From CBDCZI01 sp965224495 (lineage in GTDB: Bacteria; Bacteroidota; Bacteroidia; Cytophagales; JAAEPT01): a stretch of 64,000 nucleotides of DNA. The notes beneath the pieces are model-generated. The model was not told where the DNA came from. It saw only the letters and a list, made by a program, of their open reading frames with translations, and ran no database searches. The stretch lies in assembly GCA_965224495.1 (NCBI GenBank), contig CBDCZI010000014.1, positions 84,696-148,695 on the forward strand, given 5' to 3'. The position numbers and the translations under genes were made by a program. Numbering within the stretch: the first letter of the stretch is position 1; each line of letters begins with the position of its first letter. Below are positions 33,048 to 43,451 of the stretch, in pieces.

Positions 33048-34103
33048 TTAAACCGTAACCATCCAATTCATATCATCCTCTACCTGACCAAGTTTCAACT
33101 TGTACAAGTATTCACTTACTCTTTTAGAGAATTCACGACCTTCTACAGGTGGTAAGTCATAATCTTTACCATTTTCACCAATAGTAACTATTTCGTGAAT
33201 AGTTACTGCTGTACCTGTTCCAAAAGCACCGTCCAAACGTCCTTCTTGAATCGCTGTTAATACTTCTTGAACGGCGATTTTACGTTCTTCAATTTTGTAT
33301 CCCCATTTCTTTGCTAAAGCGATTACACTTTTACGTGTGATGCCGTCTAAAATAGACGTTGATAATTTAGGCGTGACAAGTATTCCTTCTATTTGAAAAA
33401 CTACATTCATAGTTCCTGCCTCTTCAATATATTTATGCTCCTTACTATCTGTCCAAAGCACTTGAGTATAACCTTCTTCTAAAGCTTTTTTTGCGGGTAA
33501 TAACGACGCGGCATAGTTCCCCCCAGATTTAGCAAAGCCAATTCCTCCTTCTGCTGCACGTACAAACTCTGTTTCGATTTTCAATCTTACAGAGTCCGCG
33601 TAATAAACAGATGCTGGAGAAGTAAATATGATAAACTTATACGATTTTGATGGAATTACCCCCAAACTCTCGTCTGTTGCAAACATAAACGGACGAATAT
33701 AAAGTGAGTTACCTTCTTTATCAGAAACCCAATCTTTATCTACAGTTATTAATTGCTTTAATGCTTCTAAAAAAATATTTTCATCAACTACAGGCATACA
33801 CAAACGTTCTGCAGAAATATTAAAACGACGAATATGTTCCTCTGGGCGAAAAAGTTTAATCGCTCCTGTTTCTGGAAATTTATATGCTTTCAATCCTTCA
33901 AAAACAGATTGCCCATAATGAAACACTGCCAAATTTGGTTCATAAGAGAAAGGTTGGTAAGGTATTATTTCTGGAATACTCCACTGACCATCAATATAAT
34001 CCATCACAAACATATGATCACTATGTGTTTTACCAAAGACCAAATTGTCAAAGTCTGTTTCATTCAACTTTGGCTGATTTGTTCGAGTAATTTTAATGTC
34101 CAT
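33048..34103 (-). CDS. ilvE: Branched-chain-amino-acid aminotransferase
   Basis: A 351-residue PLP-dependent class IV aminotransferase of the eukaryote-like BCAT2 type, which interconverts Leu, Ile and Val with their 2-oxo acids. Motifs: FGKTHSDHMFVMDY, YGQSVFEGLKAY, LYIRPFMFATDESLGV, and the PLP lysine in FAKSGGNYAASLLPAKKA. EAGTMNVVFQIEG and AFGTGTAVTI (the PLP-phosphate loop) follow. It may link to the branched-chain acyl-CoA catabolic genes at 16.7-22.4 kb metabolically, though not by operon. Confidence 0.96.
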   Translation of the reverse strand: MDIKITRTNQPKLNETDFDNLVFGKTHSDHMFVMDYIDGQWSIPEIIPYQPFSYEPNLAVFHYGQSVFEGLKAYKFPETGAIKLFRPEEHIRRFNISAERLCMPVVDENIFLEALKQLITVDKDWVSDKEGNSLYIRPFMFATDESLGVIPSKSYKFIIFTSPASVYYADSVRLKIETEFVRAAEGGIGFAKSGGNYAASLLPAKKALEEGYTQVLWTDSKEHKYIEEAGTMNVVFQIEGILVTPKLSTSILDGITRKSVIALAKKWGYKIEERKIAVQEVLTAIQEGRLDGAFGTGTAVTIHEIVTIGENGKDYDLPPVEGREFSKRVSEYLYKLKLGQVEDDMNWMVTV

Positions 34104-34283
34104 TGTGTTTGTGTTTTATTTTAAGCACGTAAAGATAAAAAAAACTACTCTCTTATTAAACTGTTCGACGTGAATTGTTACACCTTAATTTATTATTTTT
34201 TATTTATCACTCCTTTTTCAAAACCTAAAAGCAGTTTTTACTCGTAAACAATCAAGCTATTTATTGTTCATTAAATTGTACTT

Positions 34284-34997
34284 ATGCTCGAACAAATCAT
34301 CTTTATAGATATTGAAACAGTACCTATTTTCCATCACTACAAAGAAATGTCAAAAGAGATGCAAACATTATGGAACAAAAAAGCAGATAGAATCAATCCT
34401 TCTTCTCAAGATCACGCTAAAACCTATCAAGAGAAAGCAGGTATCTATGCAGAGTTTGGTAAAATAATAGTTATTGGCTTAGGTTATTTCAAAAAAAAAG
34501 AGAACTCTTTAACTTTTAGAATGAAAGCACTAAAAAATAATAATGAAAAAGATTTATTAGAAGAGTTTAATCAATTATTAACCGATAAATTCTCCTCTAA
34601 AGCATACCGTTTTTGCGCACACAATGGCAAAGAATTCGATTACCCTTACCTCTGTCGGCGTATGCTTATCAATCAAATGGAAATACCTACCTTATTAGAA
34701 ATAAGAGGAAAAAAACCATGGGAAATCAATCATCTTGACACATTGGAATTATGGAAATTTGGTGACTATAAGCATTATACTTCACTTGATTTACTTTGTT
34801 CGGTTTTAAATGTACCAACAAGTAAAACGACTATCGACGGAAGTAAAGTTGCTGAGAAATACTACAAAGAAAATGCACTAACCGAAATCGCCGAATACTG
34901 CCTTCGTGACGTACTTGCTACCGCACGTGTTTATCAACGACTTACAAACAACAGTATTATCGAAGAAAAAAATATCCACACTTTTCACCTACGTTGA
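34284..34997 (+). CDS. Predicted 3'-5' exonuclease (PolB-like DnaQ fold)
   Basis: 237 residues with the DEDD exonuclease pattern. Exo I is FIDIETVP near the start, Exo II is CAHNGKEFDYPYLCRRML, and Exo III is YCLRDVLATARVYQRL; the third motif uses YxxxD spacing, as in DEDDy enzymes. This is the stand-alone PolB-like 3'-5' exonuclease family seen in Bacteroidota. A role in DNA repair or processing is inferred. A sensor kinase gene follows within 55 bp. Confidence 0.85.
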   Translation: MLEQIIFIDIETVPIFHHYKEMSKEMQTLWNKKADRINPSSQDHAKTYQEKAGIYAEFGKIIVIGLGYFKKKENSLTFRMKALKNNNEKDLLEEFNQLLTDKFSSKAYRFCAHNGKEFDYPYLCRRMLINQMEIPTLLEIRGKKPWEINHLDTLELWKFGDYKHYTSLDLLCSVLNVPTSKTTIDGSKVAEKYYKENALTEIAEYCLRDVLATARVYQRLTNNSIIEEKNIHTFHLR

Positions 34998-35051
34998 AAG
35001 GCTAAGTACTTGTTTTTTATGTATATTGTTCGTTACCACAACAATCGTTAC

Positions 35052-37409
35052 ATGAGATATTTGTTTTACACCTTATTTTTCTTTTTACTAAACAGCTCCT
35101 TTTCTGTATTGGCACAGGAGGAGATTATTATTAACGAAAAATTTGAGTCTATCGAATTAGAGCCGTACTTCTTTTATTCCCCTAAAGAAAATTTAACAGC
35201 TCAAAACATTAGCACTAAAGATTTTATTGTGCTACCAAAGGACTTAGATATTCAAAATAAACTTAAAAAAACCACGTGGTTTAAGTTTAAGTTAAGTAAC
35301 AAAACCAACAACATAAAAGACCTTACTTTTACTATTGGAAACATACATTTTAGAAACTACGCACTTTATAAAGAAAACAAAAAATCCACTTTTCTTCTTT
35401 TTAAATTTACAAAAGACAAAGTATCAAAAACTCATAATTTTTATCTTTCACCTAACGAAGATGCTATATTTTACTTAAAAGCACAACACACAAGTATCAA
35501 CTATCGTTTCAAGCCTTTGCTTTCTTCAACAAATTCATACACACAAAAAGCGTTTAATAAAAACCTGATAAGCACATCTTTTTATGGAGCCGGTTTGTTT
35601 CTGTTTGTATTTAACCTGATTTTATTCTTTTATTTTAAAGAAACATACCTCTTATTTTATGCTTTGTACATCTTTTTTTATACTGCATTCTCTAGTATTT
35701 ACGAAGGTCTTTTTGAAACCACCCTCTTCCTAAACCATCGGCAAATTGGTAACATTATTACAATCAGTTTTATTTTACTTTCTTATGTCTTTACAACTCT
35801 ATTTCTAACCAAGTTTTTAAACACTAAAAAGCACTTACCCAAATTACACAAGGCCTCTCGTGTATTAATTATAAGTTTAACATTATTGGTTCTTCTCAAT
35901 TTCACTTCTCCAATAGACCACATCCTCAATGAGCTAATTATGTTACCTAGCTTTATTTCAATGCTATTCATATTAACACTAACCATCGTGTCGGTAAATC
36001 GTAAAATTCATTTAGCTAAAATGGTACTTTACTCTTACGTTTGGCTGATTAGCTGCGGGATTCTGTCATTACTATTAATCTACAATATCACCCCCCTAAC
36101 TATTAATGGTGATATTTTCTTGAAGATTGGTTTACTTGGAGAACTTATCATCTTAACATTCGCAATTATCATTTACTTATTTGAGACCAACAACCAACTA
36201 AAAGGTCGTGTGAAAGACGAACTTAAAAAATCGTATGCGATGAACAAGCAGTTGGAAGAGAAACAAACCCAACTCAAACACCTTTCGGGTATCAAAGATC
36301 GGTTTTTAGTCAATATTAGTCACGAAATAAGAACGCCTCTCAATGCCATTTTGGGAACAACAACCTTACTAAATACCCAGAACCTACCCGATAGTATTAA
36401 TCACCACGTAACTACAATCAAGACGGCAGGAGCGAATCTTATGGGGATTATTGACGATATTTTGAGCTTTAAAATATTAACCAAAGACGAAATAAACATC
36501 AACATTTCAACATTCAACATCTCCGAGGAATTAGAGAAAATTTGTCTCTTACATAAAGAAAAAATCACGGCTAAATCACTCTTTTTTGATTTTTACAATC
36601 TCCTTGATTATCCCGACATTCGTCATAAAGGTGATTTACAAAAAATCCTTAAATCTGTAAACATATTACTTGATAACGCACTCAAATACACACAAAAAGG
36701 AAATATTGAAATCACCTTATCTTCAATAGAGGTTAGCCCAAACAGTGACGCAATAAAAATAATAGTAAAAGACACTGGGAAAGGAGTTAAGCAAAGTCAA
36801 AAAGAGCATATTTTCAAAAGTTTCGCACAAGAAAACGAAGAATACACAAGAGAGTTTGGAGGCTTAGGTATGGGGTTAGCCGTTTTTGATAAAATCATAG
36901 GAAAACTCAATGGAGAAATTATTTTTGAAAGTAAACAAGATCAAGGCAGTACCTTTGGTTTCACACTACCTTTAGATAAAATAGGCTCACTAAATAACGC
37001 CAAAAAAGAAGAGAACAAACCTCTTCTAACTAATGAAGTGAAAATTTTATTGGTTGAAGACGACCGTATAAACCAATTAATAGCAACGCAATTTCTTGAA
37101 AAAACAAACAGAAAAACCAAGATAATGATTGCTAACAACGGTAAAGAGGCAGTTACTCAATTAGAGAACGAAGTCATTGACATTATTTTCATGGACTTAC
37201 AGATGCCCGTGATGAACGGCTACGAAGCCACAGAAATCATTCGTAACCTAACTCATAAGAAAAAGAAAAAGACACCCATCATCGCACTTACTGCTCATAC
37301 GCAAAATAGTGAGCGTATCAAATGCCAGTCTTACGGGATGAACGGTTTCGTGTCTAAACCTTACACTATCAAAGATTTGGAGCACGTGATCACATTACAC
37401 ATTCAATAA
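35052..37409 (+). CDS. Hybrid sensor kinase with 7TM-DISM sensor
   Basis: 785 residues from the ATG at 35052, chosen because it starts the signal peptide (RYLFYTLFFFLLNSSFSVLAQ). An extracellular 7TMR-DISM extracellular-2-like domain (about 25-170, with TWFKFKLSNKT and FYLSPNEDAIFYLKA) is followed by seven predicted membrane helices (about 180-390). A short coiled coil leads to HisKA with His424 in SHEIRTPLNA. HATPase motifs are NALKYTQKG, DTGKGV and GGLGMGLAV. A receiver domain has Asp715 in MDLQMPVMNGYEA. No output domain follows. The ligand is probably a small or carbohydrate molecule by family, but nothing here tells which. Confidence 0.92.
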   Translation: MRYLFYTLFFFLLNSSFSVLAQEEIIINEKFESIELEPYFFYSPKENLTAQNISTKDFIVLPKDLDIQNKLKKTTWFKFKLSNKTNNIKDLTFTIGNIHFRNYALYKENKKSTFLLFKFTKDKVSKTHNFYLSPNEDAIFYLKAQHTSINYRFKPLLSSTNSYTQKAFNKNLISTSFYGAGLFLFVFNLILFFYFKETYLLFYALYIFFYTAFSSIYEGLFETTLFLNHRQIGNIITISFILLSYVFTTLFLTKFLNTKKHLPKLHKASRVLIISLTLLVLLNFTSPIDHILNELIMLPSFISMLFILTLTIVSVNRKIHLAKMVLYSYVWLISCGILSLLLIYNITPLTINGDIFLKIGLLGELIILTFAIIIYLFETNNQLKGRVKDELKKSYAMNKQLEEKQTQLKHLSGIKDRFLVNISHEIRTPLNAILGTTTLLNTQNLPDSINHHVTTIKTAGANLMGIIDDILSFKILTKDEININISTFNISEELEKICLLHKEKITAKSLFFDFYNLLDYPDIRHKGDLQKILKSVNILLDNALKYTQKGNIEITLSSIEVSPNSDAIKIIVKDTGKGVKQSQKEHIFKSFAQENEEYTREFGGLGMGLAVFDKIIGKLNGEIIFESKQDQGSTFGFTLPLDKIGSLNNAKKEENKPLLTNEVKILLVEDDRINQLIATQFLEKTNRKTKIMIANNGKEAVTQLENEVIDIIFMDLQMPVMNGYEATEIIRNLTHKKKKKTPIIALTAHTQNSERIKCQSYGMNGFVSKPYTIKDLEHVITLHIQ

Positions 37410-37410
37410 A

Positions 37411-38592
37411 TCACCTATTCAATATACTATGAGCAACTAGATGCGCCGTCGAAAAGCACCCTTGCAATAAAAAGCCTCCTGTTGGAGCGTCCCAATCAAT
37501 CATCTCTCCTGCTACAAAAAAATCTGATCGTTTTTTTAGCGAAAAATCTTCGTTAACCCCCTCCAATGCCACACCTCCAACTGTAGATATTGCCTCATCA
37601 ATTGGACGTAAACTGTCAATAGGCACAACTAACTTTTTTAATTTCTCAATAAACATTTTTGTATTAACAAACTCTTCTTTGGTTGTATAAGCTTTCAAAA
37701 CTGCCATTTGGGGTTTACTTAAACGAAAAACACGCTCGTAATCCTTTGTTTTCATTCCTTTAAACAACTTATCATTTAACTGTTTAAGATTGTTCGTAGG
37801 CTTAAAGTCTATCTCTAATAACGGTGTATTTCCTTTATTCAATTCCTTTCTGACCTCAGGTACTATCGGATAGATTGCATTACCTTCCAAACCATATGCT
37901 GTCAACAAAACTTCGCCTACAACGGTTTTTTCGTTCAAGGTCACACTAATATTCTTCAACGGTTTTCCCTCATGGTAACGCAACAGTTCTTTTTCCCAAG
38001 AGACATTTACGCCACAGTTTGATGACTGGAACGGTTTACATATTACTCCTAACTCTTCAAAAGAAGACAACCAATTACCATCCGAACCTGTTTGTTTCCA
38101 TGACGCTCCTCCCATAGCAAAAACCACAAAATCAGTAGTTAAACTATATTCTTTATCTTTATTTTTTATAATTAAGTTTTGTATTTTATCAAACCCCACA
38201 AACTGATGGTTCGTCTTGATCTCTACTCTTTTTTTTGATAAACTTAACCGTATTGCATCCAACACTTCAATAGGCTTCACTCCTTTTTCAGGAAAAACAC
38301 GACCACTACTGCCTACATAAGTTACTACACCTAAATCACTCAACCAATCACGGGTTTTGACAGACCCAAAACCAGCTATTGCTTTTTTTAAAAAGTTCTC
38401 AGAAGAATATTTAGCCATTAAATCTTTTCCATCTAAACTATTGGTCAAATTGAAACCTCCTTTACCTGCTACTAAAAATTTTCGACCTATACTTTTTTCT
38501 TTTTCGTAAATAGTGACCTCACAAGCATCTCCTAAAAAATACGCCAAGACTAAACTCGATGCTCCCCCTCCTATTATCGCTACTTTTTTCAT
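37411..38592 (-). CDS. FAD-dependent oxidoreductase, HI0933/YhiN family
   Basis: 393 residues from the ATG at 38592; an upstream GTG codon in frame is less likely. The N-terminal dinucleotide-binding motif is VAIIGGGASSLVLAYFLG with the acidic end TIYEKEKSIGRKFLVAGKGGFNLTN, the family hallmark. The C-terminal FAD motif AISTVGGVALEGVN leads to FFVAGEMIDWDAPTGGFLLQGCFSTA. The physiological reaction of this family is uncertain. The stop is 1 bp from the stop of the convergent sensor kinase. Confidence 0.88.
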   Translation of the reverse strand: MKKVAIIGGGASSLVLAYFLGDACEVTIYEKEKSIGRKFLVAGKGGFNLTNSLDGKDLMAKYSSENFLKKAIAGFGSVKTRDWLSDLGVVTYVGSSGRVFPEKGVKPIEVLDAIRLSLSKKRVEIKTNHQFVGFDKIQNLIIKNKDKEYSLTTDFVVFAMGGASWKQTGSDGNWLSSFEELGVICKPFQSSNCGVNVSWEKELLRYHEGKPLKNISVTLNEKTVVGEVLLTAYGLEGNAIYPIVPEVRKELNKGNTPLLEIDFKPTNNLKQLNDKLFKGMKTKDYERVFRLSKPQMAVLKAYTTKEEFVNTKMFIEKLKKLVVPIDSLRPIDEAISTVGGVALEGVNEDFSLKKRSDFFVAGEMIDWDAPTGGFLLQGCFSTAHLVAHSILNR

Positions 38593-38785
38593 CACTGCAA
38601 GTTAAGTGCATTGTTTTGTAAATAAAAATAGACCTCTGCTATTTACCAAAGACAAAACACCTACGATAATACTATTCCATATAGGTTTTGACTATTCAAT
38701 TTTAGACTTCTACCTGCTTTCCTCTTTTTTTATTCATTTTCTCCTATTGTCGATAACTTCTCCTCTATTATTCTACTGTTTTTTG

Positions 38786-38793
38786 TATCTTTG
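38786..38793 (+). promoter_or_regulatory. -7 promoter element of purL
   Basis: TATCTTTG, 22 bp before the purL ATG, fits TAnnTTTG. A -33 TTG at the right distance was not found. Confidence 0.4.
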
Positions 38794-38815
38794 CGTCTTC
38801 AAATAATTCTGAATT

Positions 38816-41800
38816 ATGATTCTTTTCTTCGTTCACAAATCAGGGGACAAAACTTACACTGTTCATTCGAGCACAAAACTTAATAAAGAAAACACAACTA
38901 AGTTGGAGTGGCTTTTAGAGGGTAAGGCTTCTAGCGCAACTACTTTAGATGGTTTTTATTTAGGACCTCGTAAAGAAATGATAACACCTTGGAGTACTAA
39001 TGCTGTGGAAATCACACAGAATATGGCTATCGAGGGTATCATCAGAATTGAAGAATTTGTTAAGGTTGCTGACGAAAAAGTCTTGTATGACTCAATGTTA
39101 AAACAACTTTACACGGGACTTACGCAAGAAAGTTTTATTATCGATCAAGAACCTGAACCTGTTTTGTTTGTTGATGATATCTCGGCTTACAATGCACAAG
39201 AAGGATTGGCTTTAAATAGTAATGAAGTCAAATACTTGGATGATTTGGCTATCAAACTAGGTAGAAAGCTGACTGATTCAGAGGTTTTTGGGTTTTCTCA
39301 AGTAAACTCTGAGCATTGCCGTCACAAAATATTTAATGGTACGTTTATCATTGATGGAGAAGAAAAAGAACATTCGCTTTTCAAATTAATTAGAAAAACG
39401 ACAGAAGAGAATAAAAACAAAGTAGTTTCTGCTTATAAGGATAACGTGGCATTTGTTGCTGGTCCTAAAATTGAGCAATTTGCTCCTGCTACACAAAACA
39501 AAGGAGACTTTTTCGAAACTAAAAAAATTGATAGTGTAATTTCTGTAAAAGCAGAAACACACAATTTCCCTACAACTGTTGAGCCTTTTAACGGTGCTGC
39601 AACTGGTGCGGGTGGAGAAATCAGAGACCGTATGGCTGGAGGAAAGGCTTCAATGCCTTTAGCTGGTACAGCGGTTTACATGACTTCTTATTCAAGATTA
39701 GAAGACAACAGACCTTGGGAAGAAGCAACGGAGGCACGTCCTTGGTTGTACCAAACACCTATGGACATTTTAATCAAAGCGTCAAATGGAGCTTCTGATT
39801 TTGGAAATAAATTTGGTCAGCCAATGATTGCTGGTTCGGTTTTAACTTTCGAACACAACGAAAACGACAAAATGTACGGTTTCGATAAAGTAATTATGCT
39901 TGCTGGTGGTGTTGGTTATGGTCGTTTAGAAGACGCACTAAAAGCTACGCCTAAAAAAGGCGACAAAGTGGTTGTTCTTGGTGGAGATAATTACAGAATT
40001 GGAATGGGTGGTTCGGCTGTCTCTTCAGTTGCAACTGGTGAGTTTAATTCTGGAATTGAATTAAACGCTGTACAACGTTCTAATCCTGAAATGCAAAAAC
40101 GTGTGGCAAATGTTGTCCGTGCGATGTCTGAAAAAGGTGCAAACCCTATTATCTCTATCCATGATCACGGTGCTGGTGGACATTTAAACTGTCTTTCTGA
40201 ATTAGTTGAAGAAGGTGGAGGAACAATTGATCTTTCAAAATTACCTGTTGGCGACCCGACTTTATCAAGTAAAGAAATAGTTGGTAACGAATCACAAGAA
40301 AGAATGGGATTGGTTATCAATGAAAAATACATTGATGAAATGATGGATCTTGCTCAAAGAGAAAGAGCCCCTATGTATGTTGTCGGAGAAATCACTGGCG
40401 ATATGCAATTCAAATTTGAAGATAAAAAAACAGGGCAAAACCCTATAGATTTACAGTTAGATGATATGTTTGGAAACCCTCCAAAAACTATCATGAGAGA
40501 TAAAACAATCCCTGCTAATTTCGCTGCTGTAAAATACGATAAAGAGGCAATTCAAACTTATATAGAAGGCGTTTTACAATTAGACGCTGTTGCTTGTAAA
40601 GATTGGTTGACAAACAAAGTGGACAGATCGGTTACAGGTAAGGTTGCAGCACAACAAACTGTTGGGGAATTACAGATTCCTTTAAACAATGTTGGCGTGA
40701 TGGCTTTAGATTACCGTTCGGGTAAAGGTATTGCTACCTCTATCGGTCACGCTCCTGTAAGTGCGTTGATTGACCCAAAGGCAGGTTCGCAAATGTCAAT
40801 CGCCGAATCATTGACAAATATGGTTTGGGCGCCTATCCAAGACGGTATCAAAGGTGTTTCTTTGAGTGCCAACTGGATGTGGCCTTGTAACAACCCTGGC
40901 GAAGATGCTCGTCTTTATTCTGCAGTTGAAGCAACAAGTAAATTTGCTATCGAATTAGGATTGAATATCCCTACGGGAAAAGATTCTCTTTCTATGGTTC
41001 AGAAGTACAAAAACCAAACGGTTTATGCTCCTGGAACAGTAATTATTTCGGCAGGAGGTGAAGTAACTGATATTAAAAAGATTGTTGAACCTGTTTTAGT
41101 AAACGATAACAATTCGAAAATACTTTATATTGACTTCTCTTCTGACGATTTCAAACTGGGTGGTAGCTCATTTGCTCAATTAACAAACAAACTCGGTGTA
41201 GATACACCAAGTATCAAAAACTCGGCTTATTTCAAATCTGCATTTAATGCGGTACAAGAGTTGGTTGAAAAAGAATTAATTTTAGCAGGACACGATATTT
41301 CGGCAGGTGGTTTATTAACTACTTTATTAGAAATCAATTTTGCAAATACAAAAGGTGGTTTAGCTATCAACTTAGCAGATTTCACAGAGTCTGATTTGGT
41401 AAAAGTCTTATTCTCTGAAAACTCAGGAATTATTATTCAAGTAAAAGACGAAGATGCAGTAAGAAAAGTATTGACTTCGCACGGAATAAACGCAGCGACT
41501 ATCGGTCAGCCACAAACGGACAGAAAAGTAGATCTTACTTTTGGCGAAACTTCTTTATCATTTGATATTGATACACTAAGAGATACTTGGTATAAAACGT
41601 CTTACTTATTCGATAAAAAACAATCTACTGCCGAGTTAGCAAAAGAGCGTTACAAAACGTATGCTAAAAACCCTATCGTTTATAAATTTAACGAGAGCTT
41701 TAAAGGTAGTTTTTCTCAATACGGCTTAACACAGGACAGAGTACCGAGTGGTTTAAAAGCAGCGATTATTCGTGAAAAAGGAGTAAATGGAGATAGAGAA

Positions 41801-42505
41801 ATGGCTTACGCTATGTACTTAGCTGGTTTTGATGTCAAAGATATACACATGACAGATTTGATTGCTGGTAGAGAAGATTTATCAGATATCAACTTTATTG
41901 TTTTTGTTGGTGGTTTTTCTAACTCAGATGTTCTTGGTTCTGCAAAAGGCTGGGCTGGTGCTTTCCTTTACAACCCGAAAGCGAAAGTTGCTTTAGACAA
42001 TTTCTTTGCTCGTGAAGACACCATGAGTTTAGGTGTTTGTAATGGTTGCCAATTAATGATGGAATTAGGCTTGATTTACCCTAAAAAATCACAAAAACCA
42101 ACCATGGAACACAACAACTCAGGTAAGTTTGAATCAACCTTCTTAAGTGTTGAAGTTCCTGAAAACAACTCTATAATGATGAGTTCATTAGCTGGCAGTA
42201 AATTAGGCATCTGGGTTGCTCACGGTGAGGGTAATTTCAATTTACCCGAAGAAGAAAGTGCTTACAATATAACAATGAAGTATGCAAATTCTACTTACCC
42301 AGCCAATCCTAACGGTTCGAAATACAACACGGCAGGTTTGACTTCTGAAGATGGTCGTCACTTGGCTATGATGCCTCACTTAGAAAGAGCTATCTTTCCT
42401 TGGCAGTGTGCTACATACCCTAAAGACAAAAAACAAGATGATGTCACTCCATGGATTGAAGCATTTGTTAATGCTAAAAACTGGGTAGCTGAAAAGACAA
42501 AATAA
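38816..42505 (+). CDS. purL: Phosphoribosylformylglycinamidine synthase
   Basis: A 1,229-residue large-form FGAM synthase, which converts FGAR, glutamine and ATP to FGAM in purine synthesis. It has an N-terminal PurS-like part, a linker with SEHCRHKIFNG, the first AIRS-type domain (KAETHNFPTTVEPFNGAATGAGGEIRD), and the second AIRS unit (SIAESLTNMVWAP, NIPTGKDSLSM, AGHDISAGGLLTTLLE). A C-terminal glutamine amidotransferase domain has the nucleophile in GVCNGCQLM and the HGEG / HLERAIFPWQ region. It is monocistronic with its own promoter and terminator. Confidence 0.98.
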   Translation: MILFFVHKSGDKTYTVHSSTKLNKENTTKLEWLLEGKASSATTLDGFYLGPRKEMITPWSTNAVEITQNMAIEGIIRIEEFVKVADEKVLYDSMLKQLYTGLTQESFIIDQEPEPVLFVDDISAYNAQEGLALNSNEVKYLDDLAIKLGRKLTDSEVFGFSQVNSEHCRHKIFNGTFIIDGEEKEHSLFKLIRKTTEENKNKVVSAYKDNVAFVAGPKIEQFAPATQNKGDFFETKKIDSVISVKAETHNFPTTVEPFNGAATGAGGEIRDRMAGGKASMPLAGTAVYMTSYSRLEDNRPWEEATEARPWLYQTPMDILIKASNGASDFGNKFGQPMIAGSVLTFEHNENDKMYGFDKVIMLAGGVGYGRLEDALKATPKKGDKVVVLGGDNYRIGMGGSAVSSVATGEFNSGIELNAVQRSNPEMQKRVANVVRAMSEKGANPIISIHDHGAGGHLNCLSELVEEGGGTIDLSKLPVGDPTLSSKEIVGNESQERMGLVINEKYIDEMMDLAQRERAPMYVVGEITGDMQFKFEDKKTGQNPIDLQLDDMFGNPPKTIMRDKTIPANFAAVKYDKEAIQTYIEGVLQLDAVACKDWLTNKVDRSVTGKVAAQQTVGELQIPLNNVGVMALDYRSGKGIATSIGHAPVSALIDPKAGSQMSIAESLTNMVWAPIQDGIKGVSLSANWMWPCNNPGEDARLYSAVEATSKFAIELGLNIPTGKDSLSMVQKYKNQTVYAPGTVIISAGGEVTDIKKIVEPVLVNDNNSKILYIDFSSDDFKLGGSSFAQLTNKLGVDTPSIKNSAYFKSAFNAVQELVEKELILAGHDISAGGLLTTLLEINFANTKGGLAINLADFTESDLVKVLFSENSGIIIQVKDEDAVRKVLTSHGINAATIGQPQTDRKVDLTFGETSLSFDIDTLRDTWYKTSYLFDKKQSTAELAKERYKTYAKNPIVYKFNESFKGSFSQYGLTQDRVPSGLKAAIIREKGVNGDREMAYAMYLAGFDVKDIHMTDLIAGREDLSDINFIVFVGGFSNSDVLGSAKGWAGAFLYNPKAKVALDNFFAREDTMSLGVCNGCQLMMELGLIYPKKSQKPTMEHNNSGKFESTFLSVEVPENNSIMMSSLAGSKLGIWVAHGEGNFNLPEEESAYNITMKYANSTYPANPNGSKYNTAGLTSEDGRHLAMMPHLERAIFPWQCATYPKDKKQDDVTPWIEAFVNAKNWVAEKTK

Positions 42506-42520
42506 ATAAGTGTACTAATC

Positions 42521-42557
42521 AAAAGCCGAAGTTGGTTTCCGACTTCGGCTTTTTTTG
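42521..42557 (+). terminator. purL terminator
   Basis: AGCCGAAGT (42524-42532) pairs with ACTTCGGCT (42542-42550), followed by a T-run. Confidence 0.92.
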
Positions 42558-43062
42558 TTTCAAATAAACAATATGCATTCAGCTTCCTATATCCCTATAG
42601 TAATAATAATCATTAATATTCTCTTTACTTACCGAGATTTAAACAATAAAAACTTTTTCGAAGAATATCTTTTTGAGATGGATAAAATACTCCTTTTTAA
42701 AGAACCTAAACGGCTTTTAACATCTGGATTCCTTCATAATGATTAGATACATCTATTTTTTAATATGTTTCCTCTTTATTTCTTTAGCTTTTCTGTAGAG
42801 CGAGCAATCGGTTATTTGTTTTTGTTTATTTAAGCAGCTTAATAGGTGGAAATTTACTTGCTCTTCTGCTACACAGAAATCACGGTGACTATAGAGCAGT
42901 CGGTGCATCTGGAGCTGTAAGTGGCATTGTTTTTTCAGCTATATTTATTGCCCCCATGAAGTGGATTAGTATTTATTTCATACCAATGCCAGCTATACTT
43001 TTTGGTATTGTTCTTAACCGATTTAAAAGTTGGACTAGTTTTCAGTTGAAAATTAGATAGAA

Positions 43063-43413
43063 ATGATAGAAGGATTAATAGCAAATGCACGAGTTACTGC
43101 TGGAGGAAGAAAGTTTTATACTTCAGAACAAAAATCATATATTGTGTCAGAATGGGAATCATCAGGATTAACCTGTCCTGAGTTCTGTAGAAGATATGGA
43201 TTTATTGCCAGTCAAATTTATAAATGGAGGAATGACGCTAAAAGAGGTGCTGTTATGGGAATTAAAAACAAGGGTGAGTTACACTCTAAAATTGAGTTAG
43301 ATGTTTTAAAGAGAGAAAACGAAGAGCTAAAAAAGGCTTTAGGTGAATCTGCTTTTCACATCACTATTCTAAAAAAAAAGTTAGAACTGGACAGACTAAA
43401 AAACAAGAAGTAG
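43063..43413 (+). CDS. IS3-family transposase OrfA
   Basis: A 116-residue DNA-binding part of the IS3 transposase. It has a helix-turn-helix with YTSEQKSYIVSEWESSG and CPEFCRRYGFIASQIYKW, then a leucine-zipper-like helix (LDVLKRENEELKKALGES) that mediates oligomerisation. Translation can shift -1 at the A9G run (43371-43380) near the 3' end to give the OrfAB fusion transposase; otherwise it ends at 43413. Confidence 0.9.
   Translation: MIEGLIANARVTAGGRKFYTSEQKSYIVSEWESSGLTCPEFCRRYGFIASQIYKWRNDAKRGAVMGIKNKGELHSKIELDVLKRENEELKKALGESAFHITILKKKLELDRLKNKK
43371..43380 (+). promoter_or_regulatory. Programmed -1 frameshift site of the IS3 element
   Basis: Nine A's then G, containing A AAA AAG in the orfA frame. 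The orfB frame is -1 relative to orfA and is open from this site onward (GQTKKQEVESFATEF), so slippage here yields OrfAB. Confidence 0.75.
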
Positions 43414-43451
43414 AATCTTTTGCTACCGAGTTTGACACTACTTTAAATAAG

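Noticed and set aside
42744..42833. Stop-codon readthrough or programmed frameshift in the rhomboid gene
   Set aside because: The TAG, the later frame change and the IS occur together with no recoding signal; simple gene decay explains all.
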